Assembly: GCA_029204225.1 (NCBI GenBank) | Contig: CM055106.1 | Span: 21,829,285-21,893,284, forward strand | Reading direction: 5' to 3' | DNA length: 64,000 nt | From: Diphasiastrum complanatum | Lineage: Eukaryota > Streptophyta > Lycopodiopsida > Lycopodiales > Lycopodiaceae | Shown: piece after piece, positions 11,326 through 22,163 of the stretch | Layout: every line of letters begins with the position of its first letter | Numbering within the stretch: the stretch's first letter is position 1 | Made by a program: the position numbers and the translations under genes | Notes under the pieces: model-generated | The model's database searches: none | Told to the model about the DNA's origin: nothing | The model's input: only the letters and a program-made list of their open reading frames with translations

Positions 11326-11996
11326 TGTGAAAAATTGCCTACGTTGGCAAATCTAGCCATGTAGAATATTGTACATTTTGTTACTATTGGTTGTTGGTTA
11401 CTTGAATGGTCAAAGTGCCACTTGTACATACACACCTAAAGTAGATTACCACGAGTCAAGAGGAGTGGTTGTGTCCATTTGGTAGTGATTCCTACTTTGT
11501 AGGATCTAGACCATGATTTATGATGAGATTTGTACCTACCATGCACCTACCAAGCATGACTCTTGGATCTAGGCTAGGGTTTTCATATTAGGACAAGAAA
11601 GTGGAGTCTACTTCCTTATTAAAGGCTGTATTTTCACCTAACTTTGCAAAGGAAGTGTGTTTTACTATGTATTCCCATTCTCCATAGTGAGAAGATAGAA
11701 ACTTTTTGGAGCCTCAAGGAGAAACTCGAGTTTCCTCTCATTGTATGGTGATACCCAGCTTTGGCACTTTGTAAACACTGTCTACAGGCCATACTACAGC
11801 CTTATTTCCACACGTGTGGAGTTGGATTATACTAATTGATCAATGCTTTGATTGTCTCTACTTGTTTCCTATCAAGCTGCTAAACTAGATCTTGTTTTCT
11901 GATGACTAGTTTTTGATAGATTGTTTAACAAGCATACAATCACCTTGTGGATCATTCAAAGCTCCATTTATGGTCCTTAGTACTGTACTTTTCACA
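11326..11996 (+). mobile_element. 5' LTR of copia element (671 bp)
   Basis: Both ends are defined. It starts TGTGAAAAATTGCC and ends ...ACTTTTCACA, giving an 8-bp terminal inverted repeat TGTGAAAA/TTTTCACA, and the PBS follows with no spacer. A TATA-like TATTAAAG lies near 11620, followed by a 14-bp perfect palindrome TCCACACGTGTGGA at 11807-11820. The LTR sits inside another copia RT gene. Confidence 0.88.
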
Positions 11997-12009
11997 TGGT
12001 ATCAGAGCC
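11997..12009 (+). promoter_or_regulatory. Primer-binding site (initiator tRNA-Met)
   Basis: TGGTATCAGAGCC directly adjoins the LTR end. This is the classical plant PBS complementary to the 3' end of initiator tRNA-Met. Confidence 0.95.
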
Positions 12010-12605
12010 AAGTACAAGGCCATTGATCTGTGTCTGAATCTAATCCAGTTTTAGCAGGTTTTGGTGCAAAAAGCTGGTATTGGAAGGGCGAGCTGGTATC
12101 CAGGTTTTGGTGAGGGGATTTGATCCCAAACTTTTTCAGGATCAAAATCCATATTGTTCACAAGTGTGGGCATCTCTGGACCATCATTTAATAACCCATA
12201 CTCATTAGATCATAGAAAATTCATCTGGTGTCAGTCTGATGTAATTTTTGGTGCAAATCCTAGGATAAGCTACCAAGATCACTTGCCATTGATTAGTTTT
12301 GAGTTTTTTTCATGAAAAATAATTAATCTAGGCTTATTTCAAACCTTCTTAAAGTACAAAGTGAATGAGAGAGATAGAGTCAGTTTTTGTCCAAGAATAG
12401 CCAAGATTGGCAAGATTTGCTTGAGAGTAGTTTTCATCTCATCTTATCTTCATTCTAGCTTTGTGAGGGAGTGATAGAACTGTGATTACAAATCCATTTG
12501 TTGGATTAGAATTCAACATTTGAGTGAAACATTGCAAGTTAGAAACCTTTGTGAGTTTCAGGTCCAAACAAATCTATATCTTGTGTGTAGAATCTTGCTA
12601 GTAAG

Positions 12606-13598
12606 ATGGGATCAGTGGGAGCCTACCTTCTAGAAGCTAGTGAGAGGTTAAATTCTACCAATTATGCTATTTGGAAAGTGAGGATGGAGTCATTAATGGT
12701 GCTCCAGGATCTTTATGAGTTTCTAATAGATGATGAAGATGAACCTCTAGGTGCACAAGAATTAGTGATATACAAGAAGAGGTCTAGGCTTGCACTTCAC
12801 TATATTGAGATGAATGTAAACAATGATCTTTTAAGGGAAGTATCATCATGTAAGAGTGCTAAAGAGGCTTGGGAATCTTTAAAATCTATCTATGAGTCTA
12901 GTAACACTTTGAGGGTTCTCATGCTTAGGAATCAGATTCTACAAAGCATGAAGAGGAGTGATGAGAGTGCACAAGATTATGTGCTGAAAATCAAGTCTCT
13001 CAATAGGGAGTTAGCTTCCATTGGAGAGAAGATTCAAGATAGTGAGCTTGTTTAGATTGTCCTCAATGGTCTAGGGAGTGGCTCTACAAATTTGGTCCAA
13101 AGCTTTGCAATCCAAGATACTTTGCCTACTATAGAAAAGCTACACAGTGTATTAGTAGCTGAAGAGTGTAGGATGTTGCATACCAATGCAAGAATGAATG
13201 CCATTTCTCTACAGGATGGTGATGAGAAAGCTAATTTCTCATTCAAAAGCAAGAAGAAGACCAATGGCAAGAAGAAGCACTTCAAGGAGACCAAGGAGGA
13301 GAATGAGGCTTCAAGCTCAAAGGGCAAGATCAAAGACAAGTCCAAGTACAAATATTTTTTCTGTGGAAAGAAAGGACATTTTGCATCAGAATGTCTCAAG
13401 AAGAATAAGGCACAAGAGAGCAAACAAAGCAACATTGCACAACAGGAGGAGGAGGAGGATGAAGAGTCATCCTTGATGGTTTCCAACAAACCACCATCAT
13501 CCAAGAGCAACACCAATGATTCTTGGTGGATTGATAGTGGGGCTGGTTCCCACATGACATATAAAGGACATATTCTCCACTTTACTTTCTTACAATGA
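12606..13598 (+). pseudogene. Copia gag and protease
   Basis: Gag starts MGSVGAYLLEASERLNSTNY AIWKVRMESL and continues through SCKSAKEAWESLKSIYE and LRVLMLRNQIL. One in-frame TAG (13053-13055) interrupts it. The zinc knuckle reads YFFCGKKGHFASEC: its first cysteine is replaced by tyrosine. The protease active site is WWIDSGAGSHMT near 13530. The frame is lost about 13600, shortly after the protease motif. Leader length from the PBS to the start is about 600 nt, as in the sister copy at 8.2-9.0 kb. Confidence 0.92.
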
Positions 13599-13665
13599 TT
13601 TACATAGGTCACTCTATACTACAAGTAGTCAAGAATGTAAGATAAGTGGAATAGGAACAATTCCC

Positions 13666-14930
13666 TTGTATGTGGGATCATCCAAATGGATGAATCTTGA
13701 TAATGTTCTTTATGTTCCTAAGTTAACCAAAAATTTGCTTAGTGTTGGCCAGTTAATGGATAATGGCCTAGATGTACAATTTAAGCATGGAGTTTGTTCC
13801 ATCCTTAGAAATGATGAATGTATAGCCAAAGGCTTTAAGCAAGGTAGATTGTTTAAGCTTGATGCTAATGTTGCAGTGGAGAGTGTTAACTTGGCAAAGG
13901 TGGAGTTATCAAAGGTGGAACTGTGGCACAAAAGGTTGGGCCACCCCAACTACAAAGCCATGGAATCTATGGTTGCAAAGGAGCTTGCAGTTGGACTCCC
14001 CAAGCATTTTTCAAAGTGTGGGAAGAGATGTGAAGCATGCAGCCCCTCAAAGGCTCACAAACTACCCTTCTCAAGATCTACATCAAGATCAAACTCTCCT
14101 CTTGAACTCCTCCATTCGGATGTTCATAGTTTTTCACATGAGTCTAATGGTGGTGCCAAGTACTATGTAATCTTCATTGATGACTATTCTAGATTTTGTT
14201 GGATGTACCTCTTGTCTAGCAAATCAATGGTGTTTGATTCTTTTGTAAAGTTCAAGACTTTGGTAGAAAATCAACTTAGTACCAAGATTAAGGTATTAAG
14301 GAGTGATAATGGAGGTGAATATATCTCCAATAAGTCGATCGACTTTTGTAGTTCTAATGGCATAAGAAGGAGTTGTCATGTCCATACACCCCTCAACAAA
14401 ATGGAGTGAGTGAGAGAGGAAATAGATCTCTTTGTGAGTGTGCTAAGGCCTTAAGGCTAGATGCTTCTCTATTCAAACCATTTTGGGGTGAAGCAATAAC
14501 TTGTGCTAACTATTTGTGCAATAGATTGCCAAACCAAGCCATTGGAGGAATCACACCATTTGAAGCTCTATTTGGAGATAAGCCCAATCTCAAGGATCTC
14601 AAAGTTTCTGGATCCACTTGCTATGTACACCAATCCTTGGATAAGAGAAGGAAGGGTGATGCAACATCCATCAAAGGCATCTTTGTGGGATATGGTGAGA
14701 ATAGCAAAGGTTATAGAGTCTTCAATCCCATCACTAGCAAGGTGATAGTGAGTAGGGATGTTATTTTTTATGAAGGACATGCTTGTGATTTGGATGATAA
14801 TGCTACTAATCATCTTGATGCCAAGGATCATGCTAGGATGGAGGAGGAGCTTCCAAGTGAAGAAGAACTTGAGGATCCACCTCAAGATGCAAGAACTCCA
14901 AGAACTCCAAGAAGATCAACTCAAAGCTTC
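13666..14930 (+). pseudogene. Copia integrase
   Basis: GAG-pre-integrase: LWHKRLGHPNYKAMESM and CEACSPSKAHKLPFSRS. DDE core: ELLHSDVHSF, YVIFIDDYSRFCWMYLL, VLRSDNGGEYIS and PQQNGVSERGNR. C-terminal part: FGDKPNLKDLKVSGSTCYV, IFVGYGENSKGYRVF and VIVSRDVIFYEGH. A one-base loss near 14370 shifts the frame between the SDNGGE and PQQNG motifs. The element breaks off around 14930, after an acidic linker ending in RTPRTPRRSTQ. RT and RNase H are missing. Confidence 0.92.
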
Positions 14931-16008
14931 ATCACAAGCGCTGGAAGCCAACCTGGCGCCACGCCAGACTGGACAGCCATAAATAGGTAACTTCCACCCA
15001 AGCAAGCCATCCAACTCAGCCGACAGGTTAGAGCCTGTTCCCCAAGAGCTTAATCCATTCACATTTATGCAAGAAACACTCAGAACTACAAGCCGTAACA
15101 GATATAAAGACAACCAGTTCCTAGACTGAATGGTCCCGACAGCATACCATTGGCGTTCCGGACCGAATGGTCTCGACGGCATATTGCTAGTGTCCAGGAT
15201 ATGACCCTCAGTTATGTGCCAGATCAAAAAGTTTGAAACGGCCTTACAGCTAGCGCTTCTACCCGAACATTGAAACCTAAAAAGTAATCAAAGTCAATTT
15301 GAGAAAACTCTCACTTTATTAATAAATCTGAGAAGGTTACATTTCAAGTGCTTGACCGACCCTAGTCTCCAAGGCACTGGCATGCCAAGGTGGGCTCCTG
15401 AATAACATTCCAGCAAGGGAAGCTGGGACTTGGTTGGAGCTCGCCCTGAGTCGCAACCCGCATTCCCCTATAGTTTTGGTGGGATTCGCCACCTCCCCTC
15501 ATACCACGTGCTATGCCCAAGCTGGTAAAGCACATTTTCTCTCTCTAGAATTTACTGATCCCCAGGCTCTAGATCGTGTGAGGTGATTGCACATCGATCC
15601 GAGCTCTCTAGACTTCGCTAGAACCGATCAAAGTTTTTCAGCCATAGGAACTTGGTGTCAGTTGGATTATGGTCACAGTGGCGCCGGGAGCAGCAGTGGC
15701 TTTGCTTTTAGGACTGTAATTATCATGTGTGATACTCATTCCATGTGTTCAATTTTGTATATGAATTTGGCATCCAGCAACTTTTGCACTGCTTGATGAG
15801 CATCATTGCTTCTTCAAACAAAAGTACCTTTCGAACAAAAAGTGTACATAAAAACGGAAAAAGACCACAGATTTTGTATGGTGGAAGACCCTGACCGAGG
15901 GCCATCCTTGCAGGGAGGGCCCTTGCCCAAGGGCGGGAACCCAAGGGTAGGGCCCTAACTTCAAGGAAGGTCCACGGTCCACGAGCCTTCCGCAACGTAA
16001 TGCAAGGT
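14931..16008. other. No gene recognised; higher-GC foreign segment
   Basis: Directly after the broken copia linker the base composition changes to a higher GC level. Two related phrases occur near 15128 and 15168 (GAATGGTCCCGACAGCATA and GAATGGTCTCGACGGCATA), a 40-bp-spaced imperfect repeat. No ORF with a known domain is present. It may be part of an LTR or non-autonomous element whose ends I cannot find. Confidence 0.4.
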
Positions 16009-16100
16009 GAGATGGAGAGAGAACGCACATTTCACAGAGAGAGAATGCACATTCTGTATAGAGAGAATGCCCATTGTAGAGAGAGAATGACAAATTTCAA
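16009..16100 (+). repeat. GA-rich minisatellite
   Basis: Repeated GAGAGAATGCACATT / GAGAGAATGCCCATT / GAGAGAATGACAAATT units of 20-25 bp, with GAGAGAAC at the left edge. It lies about 650 bp upstream of the host gene at 16750. Confidence 0.7.
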
Positions 16101-16749
16101 TAGAGAGATAAAGGTCAATGCATATTTTTCTCAGAGAGGTGTTTTCAAAATACAAAGCAAACCTAATCACTTGGCATTACAAAGAATGAGACGCTTCCTT
16201 TCATTTACGTATGGATACTTTGTGCTTATTTCCCACACTTTTTGAACATATTAAAAAGCAAGATATGTATTTGTTTTTTTTTTTAAATTGGTGGGCTTTC
16301 CAGCCTGTGCGTCAAGATGTCAAGGGCAGGCTGCCTCGTGGCGGCGTCAGACTGGTCAAAAAAAATCAAACTGCTCATTACGTTCCAAAATGTACATGTA
16401 AAAAAAAGTCAAAGTATTCAATAATATACAATGAAAGACATGGGCACAAGCCATTCTGCCTGGTTCAACTTTTCAAAAAAGTTTAGTCTGGGCCTCAACT
16501 ATAAAATTTCTGAAAATCCTTACACCTAAAATGGCCTCGCTAGTACAAAAATGTTTAAAGTAATTTTGGAGAGGGGCTTAAAAAGAGTCGAGCTATGCGT
16601 GGTGGCAAGGGGCTGCAACTCCTCGCATCGCACCCACTCGCGCGCCACACCAAATAGCGCCATATCATAATCTGTCCTCTCCCGCGCGCGCGAAAACACA
16701 TAAACAGGCAGGCAGTCTCCGACGCTGCAGAAAAAAACACATAAAAAAG

Positions 16750-17937
16750 ATGCAGAGAATGGATCCCGCCGCTGACCAATGCTCAACCAACGTCCCCGTC
16801 GCAGAGGAGGGGCAGGATTCCACTGACTCCTCAGATAGCTCTGACGAGGCGCACTGGTCGCCGCCACAGCCTGCGCCACCACCGCTGCCCCAGTGGGCTG
16901 GGCACCATGAGCAACCCTCAGCTCTCCATCTCAGGGGAAATCTCGCGGATGATGAAGGACCCAGATTCCGCGTCCATCTCTCCGTGGGACTCATAGATGA
17001 TTACTTAGACGCTCATGATCTACTGGGCACTAATGTAGCTGCGGTAGATGCCTGGGATTTCCCTGAGGTGCAGGATTCATCCGAGGGCTATGTCTGCTTC
17101 ACTAATTTCAATGCATTCAATGGCATTCTGCGAGTGTGTGTGTATAATCCCGGCACGAGAAGAGGCAGTATTTTGCCCCAGTTGGACTGCCAGCTTCAAT
17201 CTGAGGCAGCTGGGTTTCAGCCTCCTTTGGTCTATCTCCATATGAATCGAGATTGTGTGTTGTCACACCGTGTTGTAGTAGTAGCTGGGATCCGCAGACA
17301 GAGAAATGATGATCCGTTACAGCACGACTGGGAATACAGGGCATGGGTCTGGGAATCTCGTTTCAATAATTGGTCTATTGTTCAGAGAAGGTTCCAAGGA
17401 AGAGGATTGCCCACAGACCGTAAAGTCCTGTTTGAGGATAGAGTTTATTTTGTTGCTATTTTTGATCAGCCAGAGGCCGGTACTGGACAAATAGCTGAGC
17501 TTATCTCCTTCAATTTCCAGTATAGTTTGTGGGCAGCAATTCCTTTAGTTTTCGCCGTATCCAGAGATGTGTTCCCCGTTACTGTGCTTAACAGCTTGTT
17601 TGTGCTGCACGTAATCACGAATGCGGATGTATTTTCAGAAGAACCCCCAACTAGCTGTATATTATATAGATACGTCGGGCCTCCAAACTATTTTATCATG
17701 CAGCAACATTTCCGCGCACACCTTCCGTTGCGATATTTCCCTGCAAATGCATATGGATCAATAGATCAAAATATATACCTGGATACTATACTACCACCGG
17801 CCATGCCTAGGCTGCCTACAATGTGCGAGGTAGTACAAATGAGAGTAGCAGATTCCCCAGCAATCCGGATTTTGGATCGACAAAATCATCCCTTCAGGCG
17901 AACCTTGCTTCACCAATCGAATAGAGAGCTGGTGTGA
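16750..17937 (+). CDS. F-box-associated/kelch-like protein, single exon
   Basis: A 395-codon intact ORF, by far the best preserved host-like gene here. The N-terminus (residues 1-60) is acidic and Ser/Pro-rich (STDSSDSSDE, PPPLPQ). The middle resembles F-box-associated beta-propeller domains: YVCFTNFNAFNGILRVCVYN PGTRRGSILPQL, then WEYRAWVWESRFNNWSIVQR and RKVLFEDRVYFVA. I see no F-box itself, so substrate-adaptor function is inferred from the propeller-like pattern only. The ORF and its upstream flank (16600-16750, CGCGCGCG) keep many CpG dinucleotides, unlike the surrounding transposons, which fits an unmethylated, expressed gene. The start codon is the first ATG of the ORF; a second Met lies three codons in. 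Confidence 0.72.
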   Translation: MQRMDPAADQCSTNVPVAEEGQDSTDSSDSSDEAHWSPPQPAPPPLPQWAGHHEQPSALHLRGNLADDEGPRFRVHLSVGLIDDYLDAHDLLGTNVAAVDAWDFPEVQDSSEGYVCFTNFNAFNGILRVCVYNPGTRRGSILPQLDCQLQSEAAGFQPPLVYLHMNRDCVLSHRVVVVAGIRRQRNDDPLQHDWEYRAWVWESRFNNWSIVQRRFQGRGLPTDRKVLFEDRVYFVAIFDQPEAGTGQIAELISFNFQYSLWAAIPLVFAVSRDVFPVTVLNSLFVLHVITNADVFSEEPPTSCILYRYVGPPNYFIMQQHFRAHLPLRYFPANAYGSIDQNIYLDTILPPAMPRLPTMCEVVQMRVADSPAIRILDRQNHPFRRTLLHQSNRELV

Positions 17938-18984
17938 GTAGGACAGACCAAAGAACGATCATCCGCAAAAGCGTCATGACCTCTCTGGAATTAGTCGTGA
18001 TCAGCTTTTTCTAGATCTTGGATTCTGCAGTTTCACTTTGCAGATGAATATGTTATGCGTCGAAAAGAGTAAATCTTCGAGGACCTTTATTAGGAGTCTT
18101 GACGGTGCAACGAGAGAGATATAGAGAGAGGTAGACTTACATAGAATCTAGAGACTGGGCAGGATGGAATGCATATGATACTCAACTGCCTAGCTACCTT
18201 TGCTGTCCTGTGATTTCTGCAGTAGATGCAGCTCATGCTGATAACGGAGGGAAGATCATAAAACGGATTAAATACTTGCAGTAGAAGAATGATCATGCAG
18301 ATAACAGAGGGAGGAATATAGAATCAATCAACGGGAGATAATTGGACTTGCCGATTGGCGTAGATAGGCCTAGGTGGAGCAAACACACGCTTCTTTGCAC
18401 CTTCTCTAATCTGTGCGGAATATTTCATACACCCATCCTGTTTCCGTCCTGTTCCAGCGTCTATTCCAGCGTCTATCCCCGTCATGTAGATAACCTCCCC
18501 CTACTCCTGCTCAGCCGTTTGTCATTATTCCATATTCTAATGCTTGGGTGTTGAGTGATCCTACTTCACATTTTTAATTTTCTAGTGTTGAAGCAAACTT
18601 TGCCAGAGGAGCTTGTTTCTGCTGCATGTAAAAGAGCGGAAGATTTAACATTCTTGGAATCTTTTTTTTTGGAGAACAAAGCAATGTTGTCAAAACTTGA
18701 ACCATTAACTTCCTTTAAGTCTCATCTTCGACAAGAATGGAGGTTACCTATGCAAGGTTAGGTTTGGTTGTGTGGTAACTAACATTACTATATGTTTATA
18801 GAAATATAGTAGACTAGATAATAAAATAGACATAAAGCATCAATAGTTTCTATCATATGTTCACAATTGACGCTTTACTATAGTTCATGACAATATTTGA
18901 ATCAAAGATTAAAGAGCCCCGCTAGTTGATTTAACATGGATCTAAAATAGTCTACATGATAATTAATAGTGCTAAATTATGATA
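17938..18984. other. Downstream flank, no clear gene
   Basis: A 68-codon ORF (18555-18761) reads ELVSAACKRAEDLTFLESFF and is preceded by TTTTCTAG, which could be a splice acceptor. It might be a 3' exon of an unrecognised gene, but no domain is apparent. Imperfect repeats AGATAACGGAGGGA/AGATAACAGAGGGA occur near 18239 and 18299. Confidence 0.3.
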
Positions 18985-19165
18985 TTTATAAACAAGGAAC
19001 ATCTTTCTTAGATAGATCCTTGTATTAACATCTTGAGTTTCATAGATACCAGTGAAGGTGTCCCATGCCTCCTTGGATGTATCCTATAATTGATGTGAGA
19101 GATTGTGAATCCTTTCCACATGTGAAAATCTTCTCCAATGAATTTTTCAATGAGTCTTCATTTGA
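18985..19165 (-). pseudogene. Copia gag fragment
   Basis: On the minus strand: EKFIGEDFHMWK, resembling the gag N-terminal x-NNFxxWK motif, then without the usual intervening 60 codons SKEAWDTFTGIYETQDVNTR IYLRKMF, the conserved gag core. A short decayed relic with an internal deletion. Confidence 0.7.
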
Positions 19166-20309
19166 AAATTATATTATGCTAGTAACTTGGAAATATATAA
19201 ATGATAAGTAGATTTGATATGACTCTCATAATATGTCCGATCACAACTTAGCCTCTAATAATGATGTTGAAAATTGTAATTAAAGAAGAATTCAAAGTAT
19301 TCAGCATTCACATTTTATAATCAATTTATGAATCATTAATCTGCAAAACAGACATAACATAAATGTGCAGTGACATGAAATATTTTTTTTCTATAATAGC
19401 TTTATTGATAATACAACATAGTGCACAAGGCATTCAATCTGTTGACGAATTTGTAGACCTGTATGCATTCCGGCATTTTTCTACCTTATTTATATCTTTA
19501 CAATTTAATTACAAGACATAATGAAAGTATTGTGTTGTAGAAGTAGAGATCAAACAGTCTGACAAATCGGTAAGAGAATTAGACAGAAACAAAAATAGCA
19601 AAGCATGCAGCACTGACACAAATCTGAATGCAAAAACAATAAACGATAATCAATTCAGATTGATGTATGAAACTACAACTTAGATGTATACTTGGAGCAC
19701 TAGACAATTGTGGTCGAAACCGCGTGCTCACGAAGCTAACTACATTCTGTAACAACTATGAGCTTATTTCTAACAATCAGTTTGATGGAAGGAATCAATG
19801 CGTCAAAGCATCTACAACGTGTCTATCTTTGAGTAATCACAATTATCATCCTTATACAATTTAAACTTATGCAGATATATGTACAAAAATGCCATAGAGT
19901 CGTTGCCCCATCTAATGTAGATCATGGCTACTGGCACTCTCAAAGTAATTGCACTATTTGAGGTAGATTGTGGTTGTTGTCATTGTCAAAGTAGTTGCGA
20001 AGTACTAGAAGTAGATAGGCAAGTGGTGTGAGTGTCATAAGACTTCGATTGTTCGGAATTACGCATGATGCTATCGACAGTTTATAGAGTCGATATAGTC
20101 ATTTCGATAGTTCAACGATAGTCGATAGAGTCAGCTTTTCTTGATAGTTCCCCCACTGCCACTCTAATGTCTGTCTTGAATAATAGTGTATTTCTACAAA
20201 TATTTCCTTTATTGAATTGGGATTTTTTTTAATCTTACATTAAGAGGTACATATGAAGATTCTATTAATTACTAAGATCCAAAATCATCAACACAATTGG
20301 CACCACTGG
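19166..20309. other. No gene recognised
   Basis: AT-rich sequence with no domain-bearing ORF. The segment 20060-20140 repeats ATCGACAGTTTATAGAGTCGATA-like phrases (GATAGTCGATAGAGTC) two to three times. I see nothing else. Confidence 0.4.
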
Positions 20310-20555
20310 CAATGTAAAAAACTAACATCTAGTTGATGAAAGAGATGCAAACTCAACAAGATCTTGATCAAACATCAAATATATGATATAATGAAGTTTT
20401 TTTTGTACACTAATATTAAGGTACTGTATTTCACACGTGTGGATCCAATACATAACATAAAATTGCATTCTACACACAACATTGCAAGATATCATCACTA
20501 TAGTGCACCAATGGATAGATGAACCCAAGATAACTCGTGTATAAGCATGAAATGA

Positions 20556-20602
<47 letters not shown>

Positions 20603-20908
20603 CATGTTCTCCCATGCATGTACACTATTTATAACAGGTCTATGTCCTATTTTGATTGTGGTTTTCTTCCATAGAAACTTCTAGATCCAAAACCCTATTC
20701 ACAACATGGACTAGATTCAATGTACCAATCATTCAAATTTGAATGGGTCCAAACTCACCTACTTACTTTCCCTCACTTTCCAAATGTGGTAATTCAAAAA
20801 CATTCAGACTAATATAACTTTGAAATATCTATCTCTGAGTCTAAAATGCATAGTGGCCTAAATTGCCAATTAGCCAAAATATGACTAAACTAGTTGATAT
20901 TTCTCACA
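20310..20908 (-). mobile_element. Copia 3' LTR
   Basis: The minus-strand LTR starts at 20908 with TGTGAGAAATATC, directly after a purine tract. It contains a TATA-like TTATAAATAG (about 20626-20635), a (GA)n tract, shared phrases with the 8.8-9.05 kb LTR (CCATTGGTGCACTATAG and GCATGAAATGAGAT on the plus strand) and a palindrome CACACGTGTG at 20432-20441. The first 50 nt resemble the LTR at 56412 (AATTGGCAATTT). The left end is approximate. Confidence 0.72.
20559..20600. repeat. (GA)n microsatellite
   Basis: About 21 uninterrupted GA units inside the copia LTR. Confidence 0.95.
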
Positions 20909-21045
20909 CTCCCTCTTAAACTAGTTTTGGGATAGTTTTAGCCATAGAACTTTGATCCAACTTTAGAATGATCTTCATCCTAAGTATAGATTTCATTTCT
21001 AAAGTTCTAAAGTAATCTCCATAATTGATATAGAGAATAGTGTCC
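20909..21045 (-). pseudogene. Copia 3' tail with polypurine tract
   Basis: The minus-strand purine tract AAGAGGGAG at 20909-20917 abuts the LTR. To its right the minus frame reads LRMKIILKLDQSSMAKTIPK, matching the end of copia RNase H in the element at 56.3 kb (MCSRSMLKLASN...EEGV). The rest of that element is absent; a gypsy RT piece begins at about 21050. Confidence 0.6.
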
Positions 21046-21049
21046 AAAA

Positions 21050-21420
21050 AAATTTCTTGAAATCTACTTGGATGATTTCGGAGTCCATAGTGCCGATACA
21101 GACCACTTGGATCATTTGGAAAAAGTATTTGAACTTTCCCGCAAATACCAAATCTCCTTAAATTCAGAAAAGTGTCAAATTTGGATTACTCATGGAGTTG
21201 TCCTAGGATATGTGATATCAAGACATGGCATTGCTATGGATTATTCCAAAATCAAAGTCATAGTGGAGTTACCGCCGCCAGGAACAATTCAAGGAGTCTA
21301 CGTTTTTATGGGTCATGCAAATTACTATCGGATATTTATTTTATTCTTTCGGATTTAGCAAGACCTATATTGTCAGAAATGGTGAACTCCTGCAACTTTG
21401 CCATGATGCAAAAGTCAACG
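21050..21420 (+). pseudogene. Gypsy RT/connection fragment
   Basis: It reads FLEIYLDDFGVHSADTDHLD HLEKVFELSRKYQISLNSEKCQI, then GVVLGYVISRHGIAMDYSKI, VIVELPPPGTIQGVYVFMGHANYYR and SDLARPIL. This is the catalytic LDDF region and the thumb of a Ty3/gypsy RT of a different family from the one at 0-4.7 kb. One frame change occurs near 21350. Confidence 0.88.
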
Positions 21421-21589
21421 TGCCTTGACTCAAAGGTTGAACGATTTGCAAAGATCAAACAATTCACGAAAGTCAACGTGCCTCCAGGAAAAACGAAGGA
21501 TGAACGATTCATGAGCCCGGTTTGCGAAAATCAAACATGCCGCCAAGATCGCAAAAATCGCAAAGCGACGCAAAATGAAAAGAAATGAA

Positions 21590-22099
21590 AAGAAACAAAA
21601 GGGAATCTTTTGCGCTGCCAGCTGGCAGCTCAATGGGCTTGGAGCCTTAAACTACACCCAGTTGAAACAGGTAGTAACAACGGAGAGTAACTGATTAGTT
21701 GCTTAGCGTTAACTACTCTTGTAATTCTTTGTTTAGCGACCTTGTAAATTCCACACAGTGGAGACATAAACTATTCTTCTGGATTAAAATAGATACAGTG
21801 AGACATAGAGAGTAGAGCAAAAAGAAAAAGACTAGAAACGAAATAGTTGTGCATGAAAGTCTGCCAACGAGCAGAACATAGTTAAAGAGCAAAACGTTAG
21901 GCCGCCAACAAGCGAGACACTGACGATCTCATTCTTAAAATTAAACTGATAATTTGATTGCTCTATTTCGTGCATCTCCTTGTCTTCTGCTATCATGATT
22001 GCTAGAATGAAATCTGTTCTGTGATGTGTAGTCGCGTGTCTAGGTTCCTGTGAGCTTCCGCACAAAAGAAAATCCAAAGAAACAAAATCATTCGCGACA
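21590..22099 (+). mobile_element. Probable 5' LTR of copia element
   Basis: Its right end is set by the PBS at 22100 (..TTCGCGACA, then TGTTATCAGAGCC). The left end is uncertain; the segment starts after the degraded gypsy fragment. It has a TTGTAAATTCCACACAG stretch typical of R/U5. No matching 3' LTR is present. Confidence 0.5.
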
Positions 22100-22112
22100 T
22101 GTTATCAGAGCC
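22100..22112 (+). promoter_or_regulatory. Primer-binding site, variant
   Basis: TGTTATCAGAGCC differs by one base from the tRNA-Met PBS TGGTATCAGAGCC and lies 52 nt upstream of the gag start. Confidence 0.8.
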
Positions 22113-22163
22113 TACAGGTTATCACTATTGATATCTAAGCAGTGATTTTCTAGACAACACAAT

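Noticed and set aside
14931-15800. Higher-GC segment as a possible organellar or bacterial insert
   Set aside because: No ORF or RNA typical of plastid, mitochondrion or bacteria could be recognised; composition alone is insufficient.
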